A stretch of DNA of 64,000 bases from Ligula intestinalis (GCA_036362985.1 JAYGXS010000001.1:39278970-39342969), one strand, 5' to 3'. Positions 13,313 to 25,059 are shown, counted from the first letter of the stretch. The notes: generated by a model from the sequence alone, not told the origin. A program made the numbers and translations.

Positions 13313-13853
13313 TAATTCGGTAGAGGAAGTTCTTTGGATAAATGTTGCTTATTGAGGGAGTTTTCGACACTGGCTCCATAGGTCGTCATCAGACGGATGG
13401 GAATCGTACGAAACAGTTGATCCCCAATTATGGCTAACAGGGGCTAATATAGTGGGTCGGGTAAAAATTAGTAATTGCCACTCGCATGTAATTATGCGGT
13501 GAGTGGGGAAGAAAATAGTTGTTACCGGCATGTAATTATGCAGCCGTTTGGGGACTAATTGTCGCCTGCATCTAATTTTGCGGTCGGTTGTGGTTGGCTT
13601 TGGCTACCGTCTCTTCCGTGCTTCTCTGAGGTTGATGTACATCGCGTCCGATTCTACGTGCCTGTTGATGCACGAGTCGTCGGAGTTGATGGCTTCTAAG
13701 AATTCACGACCCACTACATTAGCCCCTGTTAGTCACCATTGTGGATTAAATTTTTCGTACGATTCTCATTCGCCCGATGACGACCTGGTGAGCCAGTGTC
13801 GAAAATACACACAATAAACAACATTTTCCCAAAGAAATTCTTCTACCGAATTA
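13313..13853. mobile_element. 541-bp foldback (long inverted repeat) element
   Basis: The left arm (13,313-13,459) and right arm (13,707-13,853) are reverse complements over about 147 bp with scattered mismatches. Both ends begin TAATTCGGTAGA in the inward direction. Both arms also share TTTTCGACACTGGCTC, AATCGTACGAAA and CTAACAGGGGCTAAT. The core between the arms (13,460-13,706) has no transposase. The structure fits a non-autonomous foldback DNA transposon. No clean target-site duplication is visible at the ends. Confidence 0.8.
13484..13608 (+). repeat. Three degenerate ~40-44 bp tandem units in the foldback core
   Basis: Units start at 13,484, 13,528 and 13,568 with GCATGTAATTATGCGG, GCATGTAATTATGCAG and GCATCTAATTTTGCGG. 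Subterminal or central short tandem repeats are common in foldback transposons. Confidence 0.7.
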
Positions 13854-14582
13854 CTCACCTGTATTCTATCATGAACGCATGGAGTTTCGATAGGCCGCTA
13901 AGCTAACGTGAACTGACATATTCTCGAACACAGCTGTCAGAGTGTGTATCCGATAGCTCAACTGGCTCGAATACACAATACCATCACGAGCTGGGGTCAA
14001 GAGTACAAGAGTACTACCAGCGTATGAATGTAAATATGTTATCCATAGCTACTCCAGTATTCGTTGCCTTTGCAGGTAACACTTCTCAGTGCAGTTGTTA
14101 TTTTCCTCGCGGAATATATTATTCCTACTATAAGTAGCTTTATACGACACCCCCTCTTCCTCCCCCCCCCCGTTTGTGGCTCTGGACGAGAGATTTTCCT
14201 AATTCTTACTAATTCTATCAGCTGGGTATCCATTTTCCTTCCTCCATTTGCTAATGTAGAAGACACTTGCCACTGCCATCTTCAGGTCGGGTTTCGTAAG
14301 GGGAACAGAAGAAGAGAGATGCCGAGCGGCAGGAATATTATATTCTGTCCAAAGTGAGGCCATATGTGAGTCAGCCTCAGGATGATAATCGGCCAGACAC
14401 TAGTGCAAGCAGTCACGAGAGATGAGAGGTCGAACCTTGCACTCAGAGTTAGGCCACTACAAGCATATGCCTACACAAAACAACTTCATTCCGAACAGTT
14501 GAGCTTGTTGCTGACCTACAGCAGAGTCGGTGTCAGCCTACTACCCGTTTCTCGGTGTTTAGTCGGAGGAATTTCCGCATGA
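13854..14582. other. No recognisable gene; short C run
   Basis: A C-rich run lies at about 14,161-14,170. An ORF of 97 codons (14,064-14,357, plus) overlaps one of 75 codons on the other strand and is not recognisable. Confidence 0.45.
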
Positions 14583-14584
14583 TA

Positions 14585-14685
14585 CAGTAGTCGCCGGTTA
14601 TTAAGCCCATGGTTAATAAGCCCAGCCGCTTATTAAGCCCAATTTGGTCTGGGCCCGAGGTGGGCTTAATAACCGATGACTACTG
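14585..14685. mobile_element. 101-bp MITE with Tigger/pogo-like terminal inverted repeats
   Basis: The element starts CAGTAGTCGCCGGTTATTAA and its reverse complement starts CAGTAGTCATCGGTTATTAA. This gives ~25-bp terminal inverted repeats with two mismatches. It is flanked on both sides by TA (14,583-14,584 and 14,686-14,687), the target duplication of Tc1/mariner/pogo elements. Inside, near-copies of TTATTAAGCCCA recur. The CAGTAGTC end resembles Tigger/pogo termini. It is too short to encode anything. Confidence 0.85.
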
Positions 14686-14734
14686 TACTCGGAATAAACA
14701 CGCGTCAAGTTTTTCACAGAGGTGAAAGTGTGGA

Positions 14735-14855
14735 TAAGGTGGAACCAAAAAAGACAAGAGAGACCGGAATGGTCACTTCTGGCTTATCAGCCAGTCATTC
14801 TTAATCCCAAGTGCGGATCACCTGATATTTTAACCCGAAAGCTTTGATCACTGAA
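14735..14855 (-). mobile_element. SINE 3' half (tRNA-derived family), minus strand
   Basis: Read on the minus strand it contains GACTGGCTGATAAGCCAGAA followed by GACCATTCCGGTCTC and then CTTGTCTTTT. This is the same tail seen in the SINE copies at 40.6, 52.8 and 53.1 kb. The tRNA-like head is not clear. Confidence 0.65.
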
Positions 14856-17800
14856 TGCAATATCCTACCTGATAAAATATTTAAAATAACCTCGAATTTT
14901 GCTTCCGTGTGGCAAGTTTTAAGTATTGCTTATAAATTAGTATTCCCAACAAGACAATCGGGTAATAATTATCAAGTATATACTTTATCTTGTTTGAAAA
15001 AAAGGTAAAAGTTAAGAACATGCTACCATCTCGGAGAAAGCACTCCTCTGAATAGAAGTACAAAAGGGGTTCTGTAATTAAAATGAACAAACAGAAGTCC
15101 GCCGTCTGCTTCTGTGGAGAGAAATCTGTTTCATGTCTGGATGTAACCACATAAATAACCGTTCTTAAGTTAGGGTGTAGAGGTTCCTTAAAATGTTATG
15201 GTCTCCTTTACTTCACGGCTACTCCTATTTTGGCACTTAGTACCAACTGTGAAGATCGCGGCAAATTTATAAAGCAAGGAATCCGGCATTTGTTTTGATC
15301 GTTTGATATAGTCAGCTTTATATCTACAACCAGTAAGTGTCCGGCTGGGCAAAGAATAACTTCTAAGGCCATGCTCAACTAGATTTCCTAAAGATCAACT
15401 CGAAAAGATAAGACTGATCTTCAGCCCCAAATGGACCATTTTTTACATTAAACTATGCCCAATAATCTGTTTTTATAGTAGTGAGCAAAAACTACTAGAA
15501 ATTTACGCTGTTATGGCTGTGTAATCTCAAGGTATTTCTGCACGAGTGTCGAACTAAAGACGCACGCAGTTTTTTATGAATTGTCAAATATCTTACCTCA
15601 TAAATCGTCTATAAATACTTCAAAAAATGGCTATTTTTGAATATATTCTTATTATCCCTTTCTATTTATCAGTTAAAAAGTTCAACCATATCATTTATGT
15701 CTTAGTAAATCATAATTATTTCCTTTAAACAATCATAATCTAAAGTCTTCCTACCAGCCCAGATAAAATTTGCAAAAGAGGGTGGTTTGTCTCAAAGCCT
15801 TGATGCTCAGAGCTTCAGAAGTCTGCCCGTGTCTCATCAATTGTTTACCATTCATTTTCTTTGGATGGTTTCGTAGGTCTGGACACTGACGAACTTCGAG
15901 AGCGGATGCTTATCAACAAAAAGCCAGCAGCCTGATTTAGTAAATTGATTGTCAGATTGATAGAAAGTCTCGCTAGACACCTGCGCAATTGGCAAACTCT
16001 GCTTTCGTCGGAAAAATTATGATGGTCCCGTTGTTTTTCTCCGAGACCCATGCTCAGGATGCCAAAACTAACTCCTGTCAGGATTAACTTCAGTCCCAGC
16101 AGTCACCATTTGTGCGCTGTGCTCACAAAAGCGCGACGCTGTCCACATGAGAAACGTATTTGCCCTGAAAAATAAACATACGCCTACCTTTTTAAGGCCA
16201 TGGTTGTTTACTCTTGTTGCCGTTGGCTATAAACCGGTATAGTTCTTGTTACCCGAAAACCTAATTTGCACAAACAAGCAGAGGCACAAGCTAGACTGCT
16301 ATAATTGCGGATTGCTAATGTTTAAACGAATCAGGCTTCAACTATACATTGAAGGTTGATTAAAAGAACTTCTATCGCATGCATTAGGTTAAAATGCAAA
16401 CACGTGTTTACCAGATATTTTTGCATTGCATGACAAACTTATGAGGGGTTCGACTCATCAGTGGGTTGAGCAGCGTTCTCAAGGTGGTGTCTGGTAAATA
16501 AGTGTCCCGGTTTTTCCTTACTTTTTCCCTGTCAGTCAGGTTTCTGTTGGTATTTCCATGTCAGAGGGATGACGACCCTAACTTTGATTTAGAATTCCTG
16601 ACCGCAATGAAGGATTTTAAACAAACTGGGCACCGAGTTCCCGTATAAGTGCTGCAAGATTTTCGCTCTTCTTTCAAATTCGGATTCGGTTCAGCATCCC
16701 GAATTATCCAACCTTAAGCATGGATCTGTAGAATTTCAGTAAAACTGCGACTTTACCGATCCTACAACGACGCTGTCGGCTGCCATTCCCTGGCGGATCT
16801 AAGAATCTCCGAGTTAAATAATCTTCGTAGAGTAAAGTTCGCACATGCGGAACAACAATAAGCTTTCACCATCAGGCTTGTTTAGCTGAATATGAGAAAG
16901 ACCTGATTTGCTGGCTCACTTTTGTTAAATAATTTTTGCCACGGTTCGATATGCCCATGTGTTGTGCAGGGAACCTTTTTCAAATGTTTTCATTCCAAAG
17001 GCATAAACTTTCTATCTGAATGGTTGGTCTGACCGCTTTTAGAAGAATTGCAGAATAAAACCATCCAGCTACCACGCTGATCTATGCTGCCAAATTTGAC
17101 AGGAGAGACGAAGAACCCGTCAACCGCAAATAAAGTGCCTCTTTGGATCCGGGCCGAAAAACTAAATCCAAAGATCTGTGCAGTTTTTCGTCTTCCCGGA
17201 TTGTATTCCACTGCCTACCAAAGGGGTTTTTGAAGTAAATTCTTATGTCGGCTGCTGTGGCTAAATGGGTGCCTAATTTAGCATTTTGTCATATGTCGGG
17301 GATGCCTTTGCTTACTAAGATGTCCCATTCGTTTTCAGACACCCACATAAAGCCCTGTGTCTGTGGCCTGTCCCGAAAGATGCACAGAGACTTAATTGTA
17401 CGGGAGACATACCAAAAGCCTAAGTAGTTACCATTAGCAATCAGCTTATCAGTCAGCTGTGCGCCTTAAAATACAGTAGCCTGTAGTTCCAGACAAAGCA
17501 ACATGCTGTCAAAATGTCACACGCCTAGACCTCGTTAAGACAGCTACTAGCAGCCGTATGACAAAGTTATGGACCATTTTAGGGAACTCCAGCTTGTAGT
17601 TTGTTAGATCGTTCCATTAAGCAAGTGAAAGTAGCAGTTTTTAAATGGCTTAGACTTGTGTCGCTTTGTTGCTCTGTAAATTCGTTTAGCAGCAGTGTGT
17701 TTTTGTGTGATGGGCTTTAGGGTTGTTCAATTAAGAATTCTACGTGAAGGTCGCATTTTCTGCTGCCTGCAGGAAGTGACTACGCCTTGCATCCTTAGCC

Positions 17801-17929
17801 GGCACCCAGCGCTCGTATGTGGCCCCTCGGGCCTAAGCTTTGCCTAGTGGCCACACCCCGGTGACTGCCTCAACCGGCGGCCGAAACTAGGTGAGGTTCT
17901 CCAGCGTTGCATGTTCTCTCCTACACTTG
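14856..17929. other. No recognisable gene
   Basis: Three kilobases without conserved coding or repeat signals that I can name. The longest ORF is 89 codons (14,881-15,150, minus). Near 17,800-17,900 the composition becomes GC-rich. Confidence 0.45.
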
Positions 17930-18275
17930 GTATGCCTCCTCCTCTATTACTTTACTACTACGAATACCAACACTACTGCGATTACTACAACTGCTAATGC
18001 TACTACTAGTTTTACTGCTGCTGCTGCTATTCTTATAATACAACGGTAACTTCTACTTCTACTAGCACTAACACTTAACAATATTATACTACTTCTCTCC
18101 CTCTAAACACTCCTCACTACCCACTTACCGTTGACCTTCTCCCGCCTCCCCTCCACCTCCCCTTCCCTTCTTTCCTTCCCCACTCACCTCCATCTTTTAC
18201 TCTCCCCCTACTCCCTTTCTAGCCCTCTCCCTAGTCCCTTGTCTTCATCCCCCTCCCCTCTTCTCTCTCTCTCTC
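17930..18275 (+). repeat. Imperfect CTA/CTG trinucleotide tract passing into CT-rich DNA
   Basis: From 17,955 to about 18,095 the sequence is rich in CTACTACTA and CTGCTGCTG units. From 18,100 to 18,275 it is almost pure pyrimidine, ending in a (CT)n run. The ORF over the pyrimidine tract (18,131-18,370) is only Ser/Leu/Pro low complexity. Confidence 0.75.
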
Positions 18276-19719
18276 TCCTCTTCGACTGTCGTGGAGTCCT
18301 AAGGCGAGGCCGACATTCATTCAGGTATGCGGCCCAGTCCATAAGATCGTTCCCTACCTGTAACCTATAGTAAAGTTGGGTAGCCGTATGGAACGATTAG
18401 GTAGCCCTATTTAGGGACAGCACTGGTTACCTCCCCGAGGGTAAGGGGCTAGAAAATGTGCTCTAAGCAAATGCTGGATTCGCGACTTCTGCCAGCGGAT
18501 CGTGGCTCGCAGACTGCTACAATTGCAGTCGAAACATTCAAAGAAACAAGAACTGTTTTCCTCCCGGTCCCCTTGCACCATGTAGAACATTCTGAAACGC
18601 TAGGATAAGCCCACTTATAAGAGCAGCCTGGAATGTTGGCTCACTTTTGGACAATCAGAGGAGTAGCGTCAAGAGCGGAGGACAGCGCTAACCAGTTGGG
18701 ACCTGACCCGCTAAAAGTGGGACATTTCCGCATTCAGAAAAACCTGTTTATCCGACCAAGGCCAATTTGAGGAGTGTGGTGCCAATGTGGTGCCGCCCAC
18801 ACGCAAAGCGATGCGAGGCGGGTGAGCCTACTTGAACTATTTTCAAGGGTGTCAAAGTAGCCGTGCGAGCACCTATTGGCTAATTCGAGTACGCTAAAAT
18901 CCAATGTTACATCGTGCCAGGGGATGATGTTATTCTTCATTTGTAGCACCCGAAATGAATGTTTTTGCCATTTAAATTGTAGGGCATGTAAATTTGAGGT
19001 GTGCGCGGCGCTTAGCGCCGCGAACTAATATAAACTTACTCCACCATGGCAAGTTGGACCTCAGGAAGGTTAAGTAGACGGCCTTTTAAACGCCATATTT
19101 TAACCGGATTTTTAAATTCTATAATAAATAAATGAAAAACAATCAAATTAAACACACAAAAATACATGGGCAGGTCGCTAGTCAAAGTTCCCGTAATGGT
19201 GCACGCTCATTGGCTAGTCAGAATACCCTTGAAATAAGCCACATGGTTCAAGCCATGCGGTATCGCTTTTGCCATCCGGACCGACATCGTGGGGTGTATG
19301 CCCTATCTGCCGCACGGCGCCAACGGTCGCCTCCGCCTGCCCCTTCGAGGTGAAGAATGTGCTACTATCGTCAGCGCCTACGCCTCCCACCCCCAATGAC
19401 CACCTCCGACGAGACAAAGGACATGTTCCACGGCTCATAATGCATGAAATCAATTAGGTACTTCATACAGCCTGTCATGGAAACGGGAACCGCAATGGAG
19501 TTCCGGCCAAGGCGAAAAGAGCACACGACCACGCGCACCGCAACAAGGAAAGTCACGTAAGAAATCAGACAGTCAGTTGGCGTAATCTGGTGTGTCAGCT
19601 GCTCAAACAGTCCTGAAAGGGGTTCGAAGCAGTACACTGGTGGCGGCAGCCCTTCGTAGGTGTGTCGGAACTGTTGTCGTTGTCGGTCCCACTAGCATGT
19701 TTGCGCGTATGCGGACATT
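18276..19719. other. No recognisable gene; GC hairpin
   Basis: Contains a perfect GC hairpin at 19,004-19,022 (CGCGGCGC, loop TTA, GCGCCGCG) followed by AACTAATA. ORFs at 19,132-19,637 on both strands overlap and are not recognisable. Confidence 0.45.
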
Positions 19720-20100
19720 AGTACTGTGAGTGTCCGTGTTTTTCTGCCCCCTAAATGGGGCGCGCGGAAGATGCACCGGTGCAACACGGGGGCCAGATCA
19801 GGGTACGGCAGGCGTTATGCTGTTTGTGCGCCGACAACAAATGCCGAACATGGGGCGGGGTGTCGTGGAAGTAGCATGGATAAGCCTGGCCTCTTCCGCA
19901 CCAGCTACCTGCACCTGATCCCGCCTCTGGTCTTCTCGACTCTGTCTTGACACCAATACCAGCTGGATGAGGGACGAGAGAGTGCGGTAGATGCTGTGCA
20001 AGCCTACTGTGACTTTAATCTAATTCTCGCGCAAGTCACCGTCCTTGCACAACCCTGTTATGGAGCAAAGAGTGGACATCATTGAAATCGATGGGCACAA
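19720..20100 (+). repeat. Interspersed repeat family R2, copy 1
   Basis: This GC-rich repeat has an ordered set of blocks. They are GGCCAGATCAGGGTACGGCA, AAATGCCGAACATGGG, CTCTGGTCTTCTCGACTCTG with TCTTGACACC, GAGAGTGCGGTAGATG, and ATTGAAATCGATGG near the end. The same order is seen in copies at 22.5, 24.4, 25.1, 31.2, 46.0, 55.5 and 61.8 kb, some on the other strand. I cannot classify it; it could be a SINE, an LTR or a MITE. ORFs inside it are not genes. Confidence 0.7.
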
Positions 20101-21194
20101 AGCACAAGTTAGTGAGACGGAGTTGGCGGGAAAATAACTGATGTTGAGAGCTTACAATCGTTTGAGAGAAAGCGCTGAACAGTCGATGGCATTTGCAGTC
20201 AGTTTATCAGATGCGTGGGGCGGGCGGAGGCGGGGGGTGTGATTTGGCATGCCATGCCATGCCCGCATAATTGGTTGGTCTGACTTCCAAGGTCACGGCC
20301 TCCATCAATCAACGAAAGCGCGGATACCATCGGCGGTTGAGCATCCTACGCCACCAAGTGCGCAGTTCAGGCTGACGCAGACATGGCCTTGGTCGCGGGC
20401 ACAGCAAACCAGAGCGCTGTTTGTGTGTGGGGGGGGGGAGCGCATCACAAGGAGAGACCCTATTTGCACAACCATGGCGGATAATTTTGACCAATAAACG
20501 TGTGCAATGACCATCCAATATTTTGGCGGGTGTTTTAATGTTTTTTGTCGTGAAGAGGCTCCAAAAAGTGGAAGAAAACACATTCAAGGCCTCAGGTAAG
20601 TTCTTGCACATGTAAGTTGAAATACGTAGAATACGTAAGAAAGTTGAAGCCCCCGCTAGTCTGTTGGTCGTTCATTCTGCATTTTTATTGGCTGCACGTT
20701 TATCCGCCAAATGTTCCAAATCCCCATTCTTCATCACAAAACCCACAGCCATGAGACTGCCAGCTAGTCGAGGCGTCTGAACACAGACACAGTCGCTAAG
20801 GTTCGAGGAAACACATAATTGCAACCTGCCTAAGACAATCTATCCACCAGTCAAACTAGCAGCAAAAGTGCTACCAAATATATAGTTGGATGGCATCGAC
20901 AGCATTCAGTACGCACGCAATATCGGGAGGTGTCAGCAATGCAGACAGTTCAAATGGAAAAGTGTTGGCTTGACTCCCCACTCTAATTTGACATATTTAG
21001 GTTAAATTAGTCACATTATACTAATGATTTCACGTAACGCAACTCGTCTCTTCAGAACTGGAGAGCTTAGGTAGCTGGCTACGCAAAGTGTTATATTCGA
21101 GTCCTCAAGTAGGAACGGTATGTATTTATCTGGTAGTTTATCGCCCGCTACATCGCCATCCATCTTTCCCTCGGCAGCAGTAGGTTATATAAGC
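20101..21194. other. No recognisable gene; G run
   Basis: A G run sits at about 20,429-20,438. ORFs of 82-100 codons on both strands around 20,249-20,611 overlap and match nothing known. Confidence 0.45.
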
Positions 21195-21290
21195 ACTGAG
21201 AAGAAGACGACTTGATCGCTGGGACAATAATTTTCTTCGCCTGACGTTTCGATATCCGTCGCCGATTCGTCATCAGAGACATAGTCAAGC
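21195..21290 (-). mobile_element. PLE 3' end with hammerhead-type motif
   Basis: On the minus strand a ribozyme-like core is followed by AAATTATTGTCCCAGCGATC and then GTCGTCTTCTTC. This matches the tail of the PLE-C copies (AATCTAGTGCCAGTGATCGC, then TCTTCTTC) at 49.7 kb. The coding part is not recognisable upstream (higher coordinates). Confidence 0.65.
21239..21280 (-). ncRNA. Small hammerhead-type ribozyme motif, stem III reduced to ACGT
   Basis: On the minus strand GTCT precedes CTGATGA. Then come C, GAATC, a loop, GATATC, GAAAC, GTC and AGGC. Stem I is GTCT/AGGC (4 bp, one G-U). Stem II is GAATC/GATATC with one bulge. Stem III is only AC/GT with no loop. Because ACGT is self-complementary, two molecules could pair through it. 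Published work describes small PLE-associated hammerheads that cut as dimers, and this fits that type. One extra C lies between the CTGATGA core and stem II, a departure from the usual pattern. Confidence 0.6.
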
Positions 21291-22529
21291 AATAGCTGCT
21301 TAAATTAACTTGCAAAGTATTTTTTTGCTAAAAGGAGCACCTGGTTAGTATATTAACAAATATTATTTGTCCAAAACAATTTGGGGACGAGCTTCAGAAA
21401 GTGAAAGAAACAGATCAGAAATTTGCTCTTGTATGTTCTACACAATGGTGATGACCGTTCAGGTTCACATTTTCCGCTCAATCCCACACTTTTAACTGGT
21501 TCTCACGGTTCCGTTACCGCTACTTTTAATGTATCCACATTACCTCCTACCCCTTGACCAATTGTTTTACCGAATAGTTAGCCATCTTGGTCTTTTGGTT
21601 TAAATTGAGTCCGGCATTGGCATGCGCCATTGAATGTGGCTTTTATACTACACCAGTACCAGTCGTATGCTATTTGAAGCACGAATTTAATCATGGGCCA
21701 AGTTTCGGCCTTTTGTGTGTTCCAACTTTAAGAATTCTGGGATGACGCGCTATAAACCCGGCTCCTGAATGTCAGATTTATCCGTAGACGGAAACTTCTC
21801 AATTGACTCCTTTTTCGCTGGAAATGACCTGGTGAGAGGACAGCTAGCAGTTCGCTGTTCTATGGACGAACCAACAGCAGTCACCAGCGAGACGTTGCAT
21901 TTGCATACTCAATCAAGATAGCAACCTACAATCTACATAGGAGGAAACACTTCGTCTAGAGTCGGACTTTAGCTGGTGGTGAGTCTAGTAGAACACTTCA
22001 CTTATCTCTTCCCACGACCTTGAACTGCGAACGTCGTTCTTTTTGGACGCCACCAACGTCTAGCAGACCCTCTGTGGCTTCTGCTTAAATACTTTTAATT
22101 TTGAATAACCCATACTGTAAGTCTATTTCTCAAGCTGTGGCCCTGAGCTTCTAGTGGGGGAGGGATATTAACTAAAAACTGCATCTGAACACGTTTTTAC
22201 TGGAATTTACTTTCTCTGATCGTTCCTTTAATACTTGACATCTTCTTACAAAAATGTCGTCGCAGGGTAAAGCAGACCGTTTGCTTATTTAACAGTTTAC
22301 TTCTATTCATATATAGGAAGCAAGTAAGTACGCAGTCCTGGAATTTTGTGACTTGATTAACTTCTGCATCCATCATCGCCTTTGTTCGTTCAACCTTACT
22401 TTGAAAAAGAGCCGTGTTTTAACTTAGCTTGAATTTATGTGTCATAGTTGAAGCGTTGGTAACTTGGTAGCACAAAACAAGTCACACGGTCGTCGAATAG
22501 AGTGCACTTTGACGCGAGATAGGTTGTGC
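21291..22529. other. No recognisable gene
   Basis: AT-rich sequence upstream of the minus-strand PLE tail. No reverse-transcriptase or nuclease motif is visible in it. Confidence 0.45.
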
Positions 22530-23235
22530 GTTGTGTGTTAAGTGCCCCCTGGTATATGCGCTGGGCCAAAACGGAGACCAGATCACGCTAAGGCACGCGT
22601 TATTCGCATAGGGCTCCCATAATAAATGCCGAACATGGGAGTATTAAGGGTGTTGTAACGTTGCCAAAAGCCAGATTTTGTGCCACTCCAGACGAATCCC
22701 AAATGCGAACGAGGTCGCAACGACGGAAGTCCTTTATTCTGTCCCTTGTACGGCTATTTAAGCAGAGAAGGTTATAAATCGGACCGGTCAGACTGTGCCC
22801 TCACGCGACTAGCGGCTCAGTTAACAAGCTGATTGGTTCATCCTTATCCTGGAAGTCTCGTGTGACCTCGGCTCCTTGAAGACGTGCACGTGCGCTCGCG
22901 GTATTTGGGCGGACCGATACCGTGACCTGAGAGCCTGCAAGGGCTGCGTACAGCGTTAGGACGGCTCCTAACAGGTGGCGTGCACAGGCACAGACGCAGT
23001 CTCCCACCGCGCCAGCCACCTGCGCCCGATCTTCTTGGCTCTGTCTGGACACCGAGCACAAGAGGGTGAGGGAAGGGGGAGGGAAGGGGGAGGGAGCGCG
23101 ATAGATGAAGCACAAGTCTACTATCCCTTAAAAAAATAATTTTTGCGCAAGTGACTGCAGTTGCCCTCAACTTGCTAGAGCGCAACGTGGTCATGATCGA
23201 AATCGACAGGGAGGCAGACAGCGACGCCTCCTTCC
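22530..23235 (+). repeat. R2 family, copy 2 (long)
   Basis: Has the R2 blocks GACCAGATCACGCTAAGGCA, AAATGCCGAACATGGG, CGATCTTCTTGGCTCTG with TCTGGACACC, and ATGATCGAAATCGACAGG. About 330 bp separate the first two blocks from the rest, with unrelated sequence between them, so the copy may hold an insertion. An AGGGGGAGGGA minisatellite lies near 23,065-23,095. The 104- and 137-codon minus-strand ORFs here are not convincing genes. Confidence 0.65.
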
Positions 23236-24424
23236 TAGCACTAGTTTTATTTATCATGATGTTGTTGTGTGTGTGTTAACGGCGAATCAACGCTGGCACT
23301 CTAACTTAACCGGGACTTACCACGCCGTTCCTTTAGCTGCCACTTCCATATATGGGTTACAGGATCAACATCAATAGTCCTCCCTGCTAACACTAACTCC
23401 ATACTAGCTGTTAGTCCTCAGGCAACCCTAGCCTCGTTAATCGCGATCTGCTTCCTTTGCAGTACTGTTACTCTATCTGTAATAAGCGTTACAAACACTA
23501 CTACTTGAAACCATAGTCATAGCAGCCGCCTCAAGCACTTCCTCACGATCCTCCACTGAAAGGTAAGCTGTGTCCCTGTTCTCGTCCTCCTTCACCTCTT
23601 TTAATTTTCTTCTTTCTCTCTCATTTTCTTTCACTCCTCCCTTTCTCTCTTTCTCCCTATCCTTCTTTATCCCTTCACCACCTTCCCTTTCTATCTCACT
23701 CTTTTTCTATCTTTCTCGGTCTGCTTTCGTTCATTTCCCCCCCCCTCTCTCTTTCCTCTTCCTCTGCGCACCCATAATTGTCATGTTCACCAGCTTGTTC
23801 TCTTTCTCTCTCTCTCTCTCCTTTAAGCCCCGCCCACAAACTCCAACCGACAACGGAGCACGGGTTGTGCCTATCAGTCGATGACTGAATGGTCACCCGC
23901 CTCAGAAGGGTGTTGGCCCAGACTTCATGCAGGGCTGCTCTCACCCTTCTGAGACCCAATTTCTGCATGCATATGCAATGTCAGACCTCGGCAAGCCACG
24001 GTCCCTGCGGCCTGGTAGGCGCTGGCACTTTCTTTCGGGTCTGATTCCCTGTCGGTTTATGCGTTCGCGCTCCCACTGGGTTTCAGGCTCCACCTCAGGT
24101 GTCCGAGCAGCTAGGTGGCCACTAAATGGTGGGGGAGAGAATGAGGTCGACCCTCGGCGCGTTTCTCTCTTCACTATACTAAATCTGAATGCGCTTGAAT
24201 CTATCACGCTGCGCTCAAAGCCGTGGCTTAGAGGGTTCGCCAACTGACGGGAAAACTCGGGCCACCAAAATTGTTACTCCTCTAGTATGTGTGTGATTGT
24301 GGGTACGTATGTGAGGACGTGGAGGACTACGAGTCATGCTGCAATGTCTCCTTCTTAGTGTGGTCTGTTTGACGCTCTTGCGCACGCGGGAGCCTACGTA
24401 GCGAGTTGGTTGAGCCAAGTGTGC
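23236..24424. other. CT-rich tract and hairpin; no gene
   Basis: A pyrimidine-rich tract runs from about 23,570 to 23,830 and ends in (CT)n; its ORF is Ser/Phe/Leu low complexity. At 23,901-23,912 and 23,942-23,953 CTCAGAAGGGTG and CACCCTTCTGAG form a perfect 12-bp inverted repeat. Confidence 0.6.
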
Positions 24425-24720
24425 GCGTGTTGAGCGACTATCGCGCCAGCCACCCCTTATCTCCGGTCTTATTGGCTTTATCTTTACACCGGAAACGGAG
24501 GTGGGAGTGACGAGCGAGTGGGTAAATTCTCCGCGAGTCTGCTTTAACTCTTCTTTCATTCACGGTAGTTCGCTGTCTTGCTTCTAGCTAACTGTAACCT
24601 ACGTGCAATTTGGCCTGTTGCCTCAGTGTCTGCTTCGGCTTGCTTAAGATTTGCTGTGGCCTGTTGGAGCACGCGGTGCCCATCGTCGAAATCGACAGGG
24701 GAACTGTCCTGTGTCAACGC
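24425..24720 (+). repeat. R2 family, copy 3
   Basis: Contains GCGCCAGCCACC, CTCCGGTCTTATTGGCTTTA and the terminal block ATCGTCGAAATCGACAGG. A C13 run follows at 24,768-24,780. Spacing between blocks is similar to the other copies. Confidence 0.6.
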
Positions 24721-25059
24721 TGCCGAGTCCTGTTGTGGTGTGTGCAGAACCCATCAGCCACTGCACTCCCCCCCCCCCCCGCATCAGACAACTAACCGCC
24801 CCGGACGGTGGGCTGATGATAGGAGAGCGAGAGTAAGGTCGACGGCTCAGGCCAATTTCCTCACTATAAACAACCACGGCACGCTTAAGGACATAGCTTG
24901 GAAGGTTGCAAACTCATGAGATAACTCGGACGGCACGGTCAGTCCAGTGTGGCCTTGTGTGGACTGGCTGACTGGCGGACTGACAGTCAGGCTGCAATGG
25001 TTCCTTCTTAATGTGGCATTAATGGCAACCCACTCACCTGAAATCCGAGCCAGGCCTGG

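Noticed and set aside
19269..19457. CPICRTAPTVASACPF as a RING or zinc-finger start
   Set aside because: Spacing does not continue as a RING, and overlapping ORFs on the other strand are equally long.
22844..23257. A 137-codon minus-strand ORF
   Set aside because: It lies antisense to R2 copy 2. GC-rich repeats give long chance ORFs.
23570..23884. A 104-codon Ser/Phe/Leu ORF that looks membrane-like
   Set aside because: It is a direct reading of a pyrimidine-rich simple tract, not a protein.
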